64,000 nt of DNA from Siphonodentalium dalli. Taxonomy: Eukaryota; Mollusca; Scaphopoda; Gadilida; Siphonodentaliidae. The translations under genes were made by a program, and so were the position numbers. How positions within the stretch are numbered: the stretch's first letter is position 1; each line of letters begins with the position of its first letter. Location of the stretch: assembly GCA_032622095.1 (NCBI GenBank), contig CP136062.1, positions 202,271,959 through 202,335,958 of the forward strand, read 5' to 3'. Under the pieces are notes generated by a model, which was not told where the DNA came from, ran no database searches, and saw only the letters and a list, made by a program, of their open reading frames with translations. Below, one piece after another: positions 33,856-44,974 of the stretch.

Positions 33856-34744
33856 AATCTTTTTACAAGTATATATGAATACACAGGATAACTATATATG
33901 AATAAATAGGATAGTTTTACTTACTAGTATATCGGAAGACATGCATGCATGTAGACAATAGTGTATACTATGATTTATATTTTGTGCAGAATCTTTAATT
34001 GCATGTTGCAATCCCCATTTCGGATTATGCAGTTCTTGTACGATTTTAAATCTCAGTAGAGTTTGTTCTTCGCAGTCTGGTGAAATCGGGAAATAAAACG
34101 TATTTAACTTAAGGTTGGCATATTGGCGCCCATCGTTAATGCGGAACTACCTTCTCGTGTGGTTTCAGATATAATTCCCATAATTCATCGGCCAGGTTCA
34201 TATCATACAGAGAATGTCGATGTGTCGCTTTAGTGTATATAATCACTGTCGATGAAAAGAAGATGCCACTGGTATCATATGGTTTTGTTGTCCGTCTAAA
34301 TATTTACAATTACAATTCCTGGTGTAAATATATATTTAAAAAAAATTAAATTCCAAAATAATTCACATCGATATACATCAGTTTGGTCGTTATTTCTCAA
34401 AACTCAGATTCCCAAAACAGAGAAGTGCAAACAACCTGCAAAAATGCAGGACATAACAATTCTCGTATGTTTTCATTTACCGTTGAAATATACACAACGA
34501 GAGAATAGAGTTATCTCGCTTCCCAGCCAATCATTAATGTATCGTAAATGATAAAACAGATGCACGCACCAATGACCTAGCAGATGACATAAACGAGTAA
34601 ACATGTATAGCTGACATTACGCATTCCTATAATCGAATATAGTAGCTTTCATTTCCCATTCCGATGGCGTATCTCAAACGACATACATGTTAGGTTTTAA
34701 TATGATAGATATGCCTTGAACATTGACTACAAACTGGCCACCAA
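33856..34744. other. Intergenic, nothing recognised
   Basis: AT-rich. TATATGAATA(C/A)A(C/T)AGGATA repeats twice at 33872-33916. Confidence 0.35.
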
Positions 34745-35000
34745 ACGGACATGGTTTATTTGAACATTCAACTGTTAAGTATTTCTACGTAATTTGAATG
34801 GAGGAACCACTTAGGTTCGATCTAAAGGCGTTAAATGCTCTAAAAACTGTCAAAGCCAAATAAATGTTCCATCTCATTTCCCTCAAAAGTGAAACAAACG
34901 CTCAATATGTTTTACCATATTAGGAACAGACTAACAGGTAACACTTTTCCAATGCTAAAGAAAATTAGGATGACCCATTTTTCTAAATTCTAAAACTCGA
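34745..35000 (+). repeat. Dispersed repeat R2, diverged copy
   Basis: AAACGGACATGGTTTATTTGAAC, then AAATGCTCTAAAAACTGTC and GAAACAAACGCTCAATATG-ATTAGGAACAGACTAAC. Matches in order to 38060-38410 and 50335-50740. Confidence 0.55.
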
Positions 35001-35229
35001 ATAAGACAGTCTGTGGCAATTAAAGTCTATACATAGATATTTCATGTATTGTTCATCTATTGGATCCTCGGGATCGGACCAGATTGTAACACAAGGGAGC
35101 ATGAATTTAAGCTTCAAACCACCACGGGGGTGTGTGATAACATACAGCTATAATGTCGTTGCCTCCATCTTCGCCATGGCATGGCAGCCTATTATTCTGG
35201 ACGATAAGCTCAATGGGAACATATTGGGA

Positions 35230-36060
35230 GTTCGAAATAGGCTCATTATGAACTTATGTCAAAATGAAATAAGTCAAATATGGCACTATTTCAGGGGGGG
35301 GGGGTGAACAAAAATTTCCGGCACATATGCCGGGGTGGGTGGGTGGTCAAAGCCACCAACAAGCAATTTTTTCCGCGACTAAAAAAAAAAATTCCTACTT
35401 GTTTTTTAGTGTTTTGGCAATGAGTTGGGCTTCAAAATCACTTTGAATGAGAGAAATAATTTAATTCTAACTGGTAAACTGACTGCAGGCAGTTATCGTG
35501 TTGTATTTTGTTGCAAATATTGAAATCCAAGATGGCCGCTGGCAGCCATGTTTTTTTGGCCGAATGACCTCAAAATGACTCATTCCTATTTACATGTCCA
35601 TGTTAACATCCATGATAAATAGTATGCACATAAATTCATATACAGCTGTTTACAGTGAATTTCCCCCCGAAAATCTATGTATTAGTGTTAAAAGGGGGTG
35701 GGTGTCAAAAAATGGTCGGAAAAAAACTGCCGAAAACGGAAAAAAAATTGGCGGTGGGGGTGGGTGGGTACAAAAAATAATCGAAAGGGAAAAAATGCCA
35801 TACGTGCCTGAAATTTTTTCCGACCCCCCCCCCCCCCCTGACTATTTGAGCAATATATTTTCTACAAGCATATTTGCTGCATATACTTTGGGGTAAGTAT
35901 GCAGCACATATTTACCGTCGTATAATGTATTTCCATTGCATGTGGACCGAGTCATTCAACGGAATAACGGGTATGAGTTCACTATGGACTTATTTCAGAA
36001 TCGAAGAAGTCCAATTTGAACCTATGTGAATATTTAGGTTCAATATGAACCTATTTGTCC
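35230..36060 (+). repeat. Dispersed repeat R1, split copy
   Basis: The left flank ATAGGCTCATTATGAAC...AATATGGCACTATTT and right flank ACTATTTGAGCAATATATTT...GAATAACGGGTATGAGTTCACTATGGACTTAT are parts of R1, separated by the hAT-like insertion. It ends in GGTTCAATATGAACCTATTTG, itself an inverted repeat. Confidence 0.7.
35292..35840. mobile_element. 549-bp hAT-like non-autonomous element
   Basis: Begins CAGGGGGGGGG-TGAACAAAAATTTCCGGCAC and ends with the inverted form GTGCCTGAAATTTTTTCCGA-CCCCCCC-CTG. ACTATTT flanks both sides (35285-35291, 35841-35847), and the R1 copy at 20.77 kb carries a single ACTATTT at the same point. CAGGG termini with a 7-8 bp duplication fit hAT. No transposase. The interior has GGTGGGTGGG-type repeats. 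Confidence 0.8.
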
Positions 36061-36198
36061 AGAATATGTTGCTCGTGTTGACTTTTCCGAAAGTGGAGAT
36101 TGTAAAACGTTAAAGGCGATTATGTTATTCATGCCAAGTTAGGTTATTCGCATATACGCCACTTGAAACGTGAGCTACATCACATGCGCGTAGGTACA

Positions 36199-36290
36199 TG
36201 AAACTTAACACCCCCATGCCACCCTTAACACCCCCATGAAACTTAACACCCCCATGAAACTTAACACCCCCACTTAACACCCCCATGTCA
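36199..36290. repeat. C5-run minisatellite, G4-capable on minus strand
   Basis: Five copies of CTTAACACCCCCATG(AAA), the usual spacing 18 bp. The minus strand therefore has five GGGGG runs separated by 10-15 bases, a plausible long-loop G-quadruplex. Confidence 0.9.
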
Positions 36291-36299
36291 CCAATTTTA

Positions 36300-37051
36300 C
36301 AAATGATAACGCTACCATGTGAAATAGTTACTTGCAAATACGGTCATAATGTACACGCTGGACAATCTCATCAGACGCGATATCGGCACCTCCAAATGCG
36401 GGAAACTTGACCTCTCATACCCGCCATTGACTGGAGAAATGACACGTTGTTTCCATACAAAGGCACGACATGCTACTACGTGCATATACCGCAGACAAGC
36501 TGTCTATATACGCACCAGTACTCACGAATGGTATGCGGGTCGTTCAGTCATTCCATGCAAAGGTCAAGTTCGTGAAAGGAAAATATGATCTATATATATC
36601 TGTAGATCCTTGTTGACTGACATGACATGGTTGTGATGTTCCACTGACAAACTCTGTTTGATCATTTGACGGGTGTTGTTGGTCCGAAGGTTTGGAAAAA
36701 TGAACATGTTGCAGATGTTCCCATCTGCCGTGAATTTATATCCAATTTATTTAAAACCGTTTTGACTATTTAAATCATCGGTGTCCGTCTGTCATCGCAT
36801 CCGCGTGTGCGTCCGTGCGCCTCGTGTCGTTTCCGGATAACTTTAGTTGTAGTTACCTGACAGTTTGTTATATGGATTACTCACATGGGACAATCGAGCA
36901 TTACTAGGTATTATTTGGGCCTGCGAACTGCCATTGGTCTATATTGTAATCAGAAGCCAAGAGCCCATTTCAAAGCGACTCGCAATCTTAGACATTATGT
37001 TCTGGTAAATCATCGTCCGATCAATATATACAAATCAGGCAATTCTTCAAG
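36300..37051. other. Intergenic, nothing recognised
   Basis: No gene or repeat unit that I can support. Confidence 0.35.
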
Positions 37052-37349
37052 GATTGTCCACTTATAAATGGACAATCGGTACCTAAAATGGTCATTAATA
37101 AATGGACAATTCAACCACGCGTGGCACGCGAGCTTGGGATTGTCCACTAAATGAAGACATGTTTTGCTAATCCTGCATGTTAGCTTCATATTTAATATGA
37201 AGGGCAATAACTCTATAAATAATATTAATTTGCTAAATAACGGTGATTTGTATGAGAAGAAGTGTTTTTGACGAAATAACGGAGATATTTGAAGAAGTGT
37301 GTTTAAAGAGCGTTTAAGGTACCGATTGTCCATTTATAAGTGGACAATC
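37052..37349. mobile_element. 298-bp MITE whose ends are themselves palindromes
   Basis: The left end GATTGTCCACTTATAAATGG-ACAATCGGTACCT and the right end AGGTACCGATTGTCC-ATTTATAAGTGGACAATC are perfect reverse complements over 33 bp. Each arm contains GATTGTCCA...TGGACAATC and can fold on its own. A further internal ATTAATAAATGGACAATT at about 37092 and GATTGTCCACTAAATG at about 37138 echo the arms. No coding capacity. No clear target duplication. Confidence 0.88.
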
Positions 37350-37365
37350 TTATGCGCATTAGGTG

Positions 37366-37389
37366 ATACAAATACACACACACACACCT
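37366..37389. repeat. (CA)n simple repeat
   Basis: Short ACACACACACAC tract. Confidence 0.7.
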
Positions 37390-37484
37390 TACGTACCGTA
37401 TGTGTGGGAAATACTCACGAATGACGCCTAATTTATCTCATCAGCCGGAGCAAGGATAAGTGTCTTCTAATTCAGCATGGAACA

Positions 37485-37873
37485 TTAACCCTTTACCCAA
37501 CAAACCGGCCAAAACCGGCCAAATAAAGCTTCAACAGCCTAAAATATCTTCGGTCTGTCTCAATAGAACCATACAAATATGGATATCATTGGAACCGGCT
37601 CCTTGACCACATTGTGATAGTTACAGTTATGCCCTGTGCCAATGCATTCTCTTATATATGCGAGTCGACCATAGGTCGCCTCGCATATATAAGAGAATGC
37701 ATTGGCCTAAACAAATTTTTTTTTAACCATTTTTCTTACATTCTTTAACAATTTTATAATTTTTAATGTGTTAAGCCAATGCATTCTCTTATATATGCGA
37801 GGCGACCTATGGTCGACTCGCATATATAAGAGAATGCATTGGCACAGGGCCGCTCTTTTGGGTAAAGGGTTAA
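37485..37873 (+). mobile_element. TTAA foldback element copy E, full length
   Basis: TTAA|CCCTTTACCCAACA at left and TGGGTAAAGGG|TTAA at right. In order: a unique arm of about 140 bp, hairpin 1, a T/A-rich spacer (ACATTCTTTAACAATTTTAT), hairpin 2 in the reverse sense, and the short arm CACAGGGCCGCTCTTTTGGG. No coding capacity; frames across the hairpins are artefacts of the palindrome. Confidence 0.95.
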
Positions 37874-38059
37874 ACATTTTGATTGCGGTATAAGGACGAT
37901 ATGGATATGATGCACACACTGGCCACTCATAGGCTTGCCCCGTAACGTCATATATAACACTAGTACATATTGCGGCAATAAATAATGATGATTAACATTG
38001 TAAATGAATATGGAAATGATGAAAGAATATGGCAGCAGTGGCAGATGCGGAAAAAAAAA

Positions 38060-38410
38060 ACTTTAAACGGATATGACTCATTTGATGACAAATACACGAA
38101 ATATTGATATACCTGCTTCATATACACTGAAAAATACTTTCCACGGTCACAGCCATTTTCCAGCTTTTTTCAATTTTTTTCGCACATGAGTGAAATAAAC
38201 GCTCTTTATCAGGAATAGACTATAACACGGAACGCTCTTTTCTGTTCCATGCCGTGCGAATGACTGGTTTTTTTTGGTATCCAAACATCGTGTTCAAAGT
38301 TGTATTTGTTATGACTTCAATGCTTCTTTCTGGAACATATACTGATCGTAGAAAGGTAGTTTTAGTGATCTATTTTGATATGTCAAATTTAGGGCAAGAG
38401 AAGTACGAAT
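38060..38410 (+). repeat. Dispersed repeat R2
   Basis: Shares with 50335-50740 the order AAACGGA(T/C)ATG-CTCATT, TGATAT(A/C)CC-GCTTCATAT, TCACAGCCATTTT, AAACGCTCTTTAT, AGGAATAGACTA-AACACGGAACGCTCTTTTCTGTT and GTAGAAAGGTA. Confidence 0.75.
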
Positions 38411-38669
38411 CGTTGATTAGCAGAGTGAATGTCAAAATAATAATATTCAATATACTTTAGAATATTAATAATAGACGCGGCATGATCTCCGTCCTATTCC
38501 ATATTAGTGTCGCACATCCTGCAGCGACAACACATTCTGTCCGAGCTGTACACAACTCACTGTTTATGAAGACAAATATTTTATGCAAATATGTAGTTTT
38601 ATTTGTTGATGTGATAGGATGGGAAGGTACATACGGCAATGATCGAAATGCGTTATTTTCTCTCTGCAA

Positions 38670-38815
38670 TTCTGACGCTGGTTCAAATCCCAGTAAGTGC
38701 GGATTTTGTTTATCCACGATGGGGTGGTAACTTGGTTCGTGTATCACGACAAGTGAGTCAGTTTATTTCCGGGGTCAGTTGTTTCTACGTGCGGTAGAGT
38801 TGTTCAGTATACACC
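38670..38815 (+). mobile_element. SINE family 2 copy
   Basis: GGTTCAAATCCCAG is a B-box-like block. It is followed by TAAGTGCGGATTTTGTTTATCC, ATCACGACAAGTGAGTCAG and GGGGTCAGTTGTTTCTACGTGCGG. The same body is inverted at 43975-44115. The tail is unclear. Confidence 0.65.
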
Positions 38816-39639
38816 ATTATAATTGTGAGGCCTAAGATGAAATCCCTACACATAATGCATATCTTTATATATTCACTCAGAAATATTTCAATGCTGGCAA
38901 AAAGACGGGAATCAGATACCAGATAACTATTTTTTACGATCTTGCTTCCGATCATACTACCATTCCACTGGTTTGTGTCTATTATAGGCATGTGCACATA
39001 CGATGTTCGAGTGTGCTGGCCAAGTTTGGATATAGTGTACCTGAGATTTGCAGAATGAGGTCCCCATAGAGTGAATTTAGTGACGATATCCCACACAGCG
39101 GGCTAGAATCACAAAATTCACCCTCTGGGAACCTCATTCTGCTTAGGCCTCAACTGCTTGGGATACCTGTGATCATATTGAAGTTCCCCAGTTGAAGTTG
39201 GTGATGTTCACGCATAAGTGACTTCGATTATGCAATATATAGTAGCTGAGCAGAAGGGAAACATAACTAAACAATGTTAATTTGAGACTATATATACTTC
39301 CCAGAAGATGAGGCTTAAGCAGAATGAGCTCATGTCCCCAGTGTGGTCTACCATCATATGCAAAATAAATTGTTTTGGTAACCAGTGACTGATGTAAAAG
39401 GGCACAGAGGGCAACTGAGATGATATTTGCAAATATTTGTTACACTTTTGACATGCGGATGTCACATTTTGTCATTCAAATTGGGTTTGTGTTTTGTATG
39501 TAGCGATGTATAGGACCGCTGATAATGCTTATCGACTTGAATATCGACTAGCAAATATACTGAGAAAGATTAAACGGTTGTTGACCAAAATGTCCCCAGA
39601 CGAAAGTGACAGGTTTGAAGGATTGATGGTTGTTCATTA
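38816..39639. other. Intergenic
   Basis: No gene apart from the inverted repeat listed separately. Confidence 0.35.
39050..39142. repeat. Inverted repeat, arms of about 31 bp
   Basis: GCAGAATGAGGTCCCCATAG-AGTGAATTT pairs with AAATTCACCCTCTGGG-AACCTCATTCTGC, with a few mismatches and a loop of about 33 bases. Confidence 0.8.
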
Positions 39640-39935
39640 AGGGCAATAATTCAGAGAAATTGTGGGAGAGGTTGATTTCACAGTTAAGTCTATATTAACT
39701 AAAATGTCGAGAAAGGGTCAATAACTCTAAAGTAAAAGATGCGTCCCGGGATGTACGATTCGATGTCGAAAAATGGCGATAACTCCGCCAAAATGAGTCC
39801 ATGCTGGTTGATATATGTTCCAAGTTTTAAAAAAATGACCAGAAAATGACAGAAAACAGGCTCGGACAGACGGGCGGATGGACAGACGGGCGGACGGACG
39901 AGGGTCATTACTATAGTCCTCCGACGGAATGTCGG
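39640..39935 (+). repeat. Dispersed repeat with (GGACRGRC)n core
   Basis: AAGGGCAATAATTC at 39640 and AAGGGTCAATAACTC at 39714, then TTCCAAGTTTTAAAAAAATGACC, and a GGACAGACGGGCGGATGGAC run (about 39868-39901). This arrangement (slippage-prone GGACAGAC run after an AAGTTT block) is common in lophotrochozoan transposon-derived repeats. Exact family unassigned. Confidence 0.5.
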
Positions 39936-40696
39936 TGTACAATTAAGACCTTGCTAGCTACTGTCTGAAGTACATGTAATAGTATTGAATGCGGAATATA
40001 CTCAATATAGGCTCAATAATATGATTTAGTACCTGTGCGTCTAAAATTAAATTAATTATTGCTTGAAGACTATTGAAGGTATATAGCTCGTCTACATGTA
40101 CCGGTGTACATGTCCAATCTGGTGGTGCATACAGTGTTCTCTAGTCACCAATAGCGGTATATCATACCCAGGAATGACGCAACAGGTAAGCACTATACAC
40201 AACTAAATGCTGTCAGTTTCTCACAGTTGGAAATTCAAAATACCTGATGCCACTCAAATGCATTCAGAGTAAACTAGACATCTTTTGTGCAACATTGAAA
40301 TCCAAAGGGAGATCACCATCATGTGTCAGAAATATGTGATATGTTTTTAGCAGTAAAATATTTCCAAAATTGAAATTAATGGAACTTGAGTTGAATCCTT
40401 ATGAAAATCACTCATGACTGGATGTTGTCTTGTGCACTCACTGGTTTATTAGCTTAAGTAGATTCATTTTGGCAGGAACAAAATTTCTCTTGAAAACCAG
40501 AATGTGTCGTTTTGGAAGAAGAGCGCCAAAATTCACACGCAGTATGTTGTCCGACAATATGAAATAGGCATATTTGATGTGCTGTACGTATATTCATGTT
40601 ATTTAAACATGTGAGAAGCTTCAAACTGGCTGAATTCGGAGGATAAAATAAATTTTTTACTAGCTGTTTGTGCTGTGATTTTTAAAGCCACGTTGA
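39936..40696. other. Intergenic, nothing recognised
   Basis: No repeat or coding signal. Confidence 0.35.
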
Positions 40697-40756
40697 ACTT
40701 GAACCTCCTACTGGTGACTTGAACCTCCTACTGGTGACTTGAACCTCCTACTGGTG
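40697..40756 (+). repeat. Three perfect 20-bp tandem copies
   Basis: ACTTGAACCTCCTACTGGTG three times without change, so a recent expansion. Confidence 0.95.
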
Positions 40757-40799
40757 ATTTATAAATGTAGGTAGGATCAGAATGGATAGTGGATATGGA

Positions 40800-41198
40800 T
40801 TCACCCTTTACCCAACAAACCGGCCAAAAACGGCCAAATAAAGCTGCAACAGCCTAAATTATCTTGGGTCTGTCTCAATAAAACCATACAAATATGGATA
40901 TCATTGGAACCGGCTCATTGACCACATTGTGGTGGTTACAGTTATGCCCTGTGCCAATGCATTCTCTTATATATGCGAGTCGACCATAGGTCACCTCGCA
41001 TATATAAGAGAATGCATTGGCCTAAAAAAATCTTTTTTTAACACTTTTTACCATTTTTTCTTACATTCTTTAACAATTTTATAATTTTTAATGTGTTAAG
41101 CCAATGCATTCTCTTATATATGCGAGGCGACCTATGGTCGACTCGCATATATAAGAGAATGAATTGGCACAGGGCCGTTCTGTTGGGTAAAGGGTTAA
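40800..41198 (+). mobile_element. TTAA foldback element copy F, full length
   Basis: Left boundary TTCA|CCCTTTACCCAACA (TTAA mutated by one base), right GGGTAAAGGG|TTAA. Two mirrored hairpins and the T-rich spacer are intact; hairpin 2 has one change (GAATGAATTGGC). Confidence 0.94.
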
Positions 41199-43088
41199 AT
41201 GTGAGTGGTGGAACGGAAAAGTGTAAATGCCAGAACAGTCTGGAAAAGCTTAGTAAAGTCAATTGAAATGCGAGTTTTGGGGTGGGTCCCAAAAACAATG
41301 GTTGAACTTTTAGTGCTCCATGTTTTCAATGATACTACTAGTTTAATGATGTAACTTTGTTTATGGAAGGTTTTCATTTTTGGAACAATTGCCATGGTTA
41401 CCAATCCTCAAACCAGCCGACCCTGTTCTACCTCAAAGTACAGACTAATGCGCACATGTCATATGTGATGCAGTGATAGAGACGAGCCGCCTAACGTTTC
41501 AAGGGATGCGAATCGTTGTCATCAAAGTAAACAGTTTTGGAACTGAAACGTTTAAAATGTCATGTAAGCCGCTAGAAGTTACAAGCCTCCCGTCACATAT
41601 AGGTAGGTGTACATGTGTTTTTTTTAAATGAAAAGTCTAGCTGTTCAAAAGGAAACGAATATTTGTCAAAGCAAACGGATTTGGAAATGAAACGTCTAAA
41701 TAATATTGTTTAAGTCTCAAGAAGTATCCGCCGCACGATACATATAGTTGTACAAGGGTTTCTTCAAACGAACAAGCTCCCCGCGAAATTTAACCCTAAA
41801 TTTAACGACTTTCTTACTCGGCTATTATCACAACACCACTAGCAACTATCAGGTTTGAATAATTCATTGGCGAGACCGAGATATCACAATATAACGCGGG
41901 GAGATTAGGCTTATTCCTCTAGAATAATCTGGCAACGTGCCTCGCTATATAATTGGGAGCATGTCAATCAACATAGGATAGAACCACATCGACAGAGGAG
42001 TCTGATCATAACTCAGACAATAGCACAGAAATTTGAACACGTTCAACCAACGATAGTCAATGCATGGATATTTGACAACCGAGCGGCGCGTTTCCGAACA
42101 AACACAAACGGACTTTGCAACAAAGACAGAGTTTAAATTTGCGCTTCTACACTATGCAGTCCAAGACTTTCATATAGTGTTATAACGTTCGCTCAGGTAC
42201 GTTGCGGTATAATAGGACGTTCATATACAAATTTGTACCACGAAGAGAGTTCGACTGCCGGTGTTCGCAACACTGGTGTTAATTTTATTAAAGTCAGAGA
42301 TTTTTAGAGTACCTATTCCGGCCTCGGCTGGAGGTCAGCCGATAAAGCGCGTGTTTGGTTATAGTGGACCCTTCTGCAGTTAGGAATTCCGATCGCTGGG
42401 GTTCGGATGATTGCCAAATACTTACACAGGATACGGATCAATACAAGAATACGCGGCGGAAATGTGAAAAATAGTTTATCTATGATTTCAAATGGGATCC
42501 GTGCATAGCCGATGAGTTGTAGAGAGTTGTATGAAATTAATAGACCGTAGGCACGAAACCTAATACAAACTCTGTGGAACCAGCGTCCAGTTCAGCGTGG
42601 AATGTGAAAACAGTTGTGGACGAAATTCATTGTCTGTGGATTACACTTTAGGAACATTTATTTCAAATTTAGGATTTACGGATGTTATATAGGACACGAA
42701 CGTTCTGTTTGCTGCTAATTATATATGAGAGGTACGTGATGGTGTCAGTATTTCATACAAGTCTTTTTTATAAATATATAAGGCAATAATCTTATTATTT
42801 AAAAAAATATATAAAATAAATTTATTTATGATAATATATACATGGAGTGGTATGACCCTGTGATACACCAGTAACGATTACATAATTTCAGTTCATTTTA
42901 GCATCATCACAAACATTCGTTAGATTACTAGCTGGTTCCAGTCCGTTTATTTATTGACAGTGTCGGATATTCTCTTTCCATAAGAACATTACTTTTACTT
43001 TAAACATATTTTATTGTAAATTCCTTTACAAAAACGTGATTGGGGTACAAGTTTTAACAACTTACAATGTCCCCGCTCCCAGATACAA

Positions 43089-43112
43089 TATATATATATA
43101 TATATATATATT
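43089..43112. repeat. (TA)n microsatellite
   Basis: About eleven TA units. Confidence 0.95.
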
Positions 43113-43252
43113 TGAATTTAAACAGGATGACAGAGAATATATACATGATGAGGTTGCATAAATTTGGTCAACAGAAAAGAAGATATATAACTTGTGTAAA
43201 GAGTGTGTGATAGCCGGTTTTGTGTTTGTATAATTAGAGCGTTCTGTCGGTC

Positions 43253-43261
43253 CTCTCTCTC

Positions 43262-43331
<70 letters not shown>

Positions 43332-43353
43332 CCTCTCTCTCTATCTCTCTCCG
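43253..43353. repeat. (CT)n microsatellite
   Basis: About 100 bases of CT repeat with ATCT interruptions. Confidence 0.95.
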
Positions 43354-43974
43354 TGGAAATCAAGACTGGGAAATAGTGGCCTTTGTTTATTTTAAAGGGT
43401 ATCTATGTGCTATATTTGTTGCATTTGTTTGATCTGTAGCATAAGAACATTAAATATACCTTGTCCGATTTAATACAATAAAACCACCAGCTGATCTTCT
43501 GAATTGTTCTATACCAGAAATTAATTAGATCCTATCCATTTTGAGGGTCAGATGTCGACTTTTAAAAGATACATTTTGTCAAGATAGCAGTCATTCTAAT
43601 GGCCGTCATATAAAGAGCGTTAATGGTTTCATTGCCCTCAGTGGCATTTAGTAAAGATCGTTCTCAATTATGATCGTGTGGACAAGTTCTCAAAGTAAAC
43701 ACGAGGATGCGTTTATGGATATTTTCTTTTGTCAGCTAAGCTGAAAATTGGCTAGGGAAATTTTAACTAATTTGGCGACAAATCGGACCATCTTTAAGCT
43801 ATGTAGACTGACTGCACACGTCCCTGCACATTTCCCTTCAGCTGATCAGTTCATACACGAGATGCGTTCTAAAGTTATAATCCCAATTGACAACAACGCA
43901 GATATACCCCATAAACGCGGGTTATAGTTTTGAGCAGATTTAAAGACAATATGCAACTACTGAACTCCACCGCA

Positions 43975-44115
43975 CGTAGAAACAACTGACCCCGGGAATA
44001 AAGTGACACTTGTCAGGATACACGAACCAAGTTACCACCCCCTGCGTGGATAAACAAAATCCGCACTTACTGGGATTTGAACCAGCTTCAGCATTGCAGA
44101 TAGCAGAAAATATTA
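43975..44115 (-). mobile_element. SINE family 2 copy, minus strand
   Basis: Reverse complement of the 38670-38815 body: CGCACGTAGAAACAACTGACCCCGG, GGATAAACAAAATCCGCACTTA and CTGGGATTTGAACCAG (B box inverted). Confidence 0.65.
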
Positions 44116-44591
44116 AACCGCTTGTTCACGATAAGATGTTTTAAAACTTACTCTGATTGTATTGTTTGACATGCTTGGGAATGGGGGTCTCTTGTGTTGC
44201 GAATGACGCTGAGTAGAAGTACTTTACCAATTTGTCGATTTATCATGACAAGCTGTGAATGGAGGAACGAGTCGCAAGTCTATATATATTGGTGTAAATA
44301 CTGGGCATATCAACTGTTCCATTTTCCATCAACGAATATTTCAAAATTTTCTAAATAAACATTAAAGTGTAAAAGAAAAAAAAGAGGAAAGAAAGAAAAA
44401 GAATAAATGTTTGGGAGTTGTCCTTGTCTGCTGGACGACCGGTGGAAAATTTCTTATTTCCATTTCGCAGCCGACGCTCAGTCTGCTATGAAGGCTGACT
44501 CTGTGGAAAATTCCACATATCATGTGTGATATACAGTGTGTATCAAATGCACAATAGCTTCACATATCTCCAAGCAGCTTCACATGCACGT
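44116..44591. other. Intergenic
   Basis: Purine-rich AAGAAAAAAAAGAGGAAAGAAAG at 44372-44402; otherwise nothing. Confidence 0.35.
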
Positions 44592-44974
44592 ACAGAAGGG
44601 CCCTGTGCCAATGCATTCTCTTATATATGCGAGTCGACCATAGGTCGCCTCGCATATATAAGAGAATGCATTGGCTTAACACATTAATAATTATAAAATT
44701 GTTAAAGAATGTAAGAAAAAATGGTAAAAAGTGTTAAAAAAGTTTTTTTTTAGGCCAATGCATTCTCTTATATATGCGAGGCGACCTATGGTCGACTCGC
44801 ATATATAAGAGAATGCATTGGCACAGGGCATAACTGTAACTATCACAATGTGGTCAAGGAGCCGGTTCCAATGATATCCATATTTGTATGGTTCTATTGA
44901 GACAGACCGAAGATATTTTAGGCTGTTGAAGCTTTATTTGGCCGTCTTGGCCGGTTTGTTGGGTAAAGGGTTAA
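44592..44974 (-). mobile_element. TTAA foldback element copy G, left end lost
   Basis: Reverse orientation. The right end is GGGTAAAGGG|TTAA. At the left, only ACAGAAGGGCCCTGTGCC of the short arm remains, so the CCCTTTACCC terminus is missing. Both hairpins and the spacer are intact. Confidence 0.9.

Larger units (their letters stand above)
41199..43974. other. Intergenic with short repeats
   Basis: A diverged direct repeat of about 170 bp lies at 41500-41625 and 41650-41775 (GCAAACGGATTTGGAAATGAAACGTCTAAA against GTAAACAGTTTTGGAACTGAAACGTTTAAA). A tRNA-like GGGGTTCGGATGATTGCC block is near 42397. No gene. Confidence 0.4.

Noticed and set aside
42330-42420. tRNA-like sequence with GGGGTTCGGATGATTGCC
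   Set aside because: Only a B-box-like block is present; no matching A box at the right distance and no repeat partner in the window.
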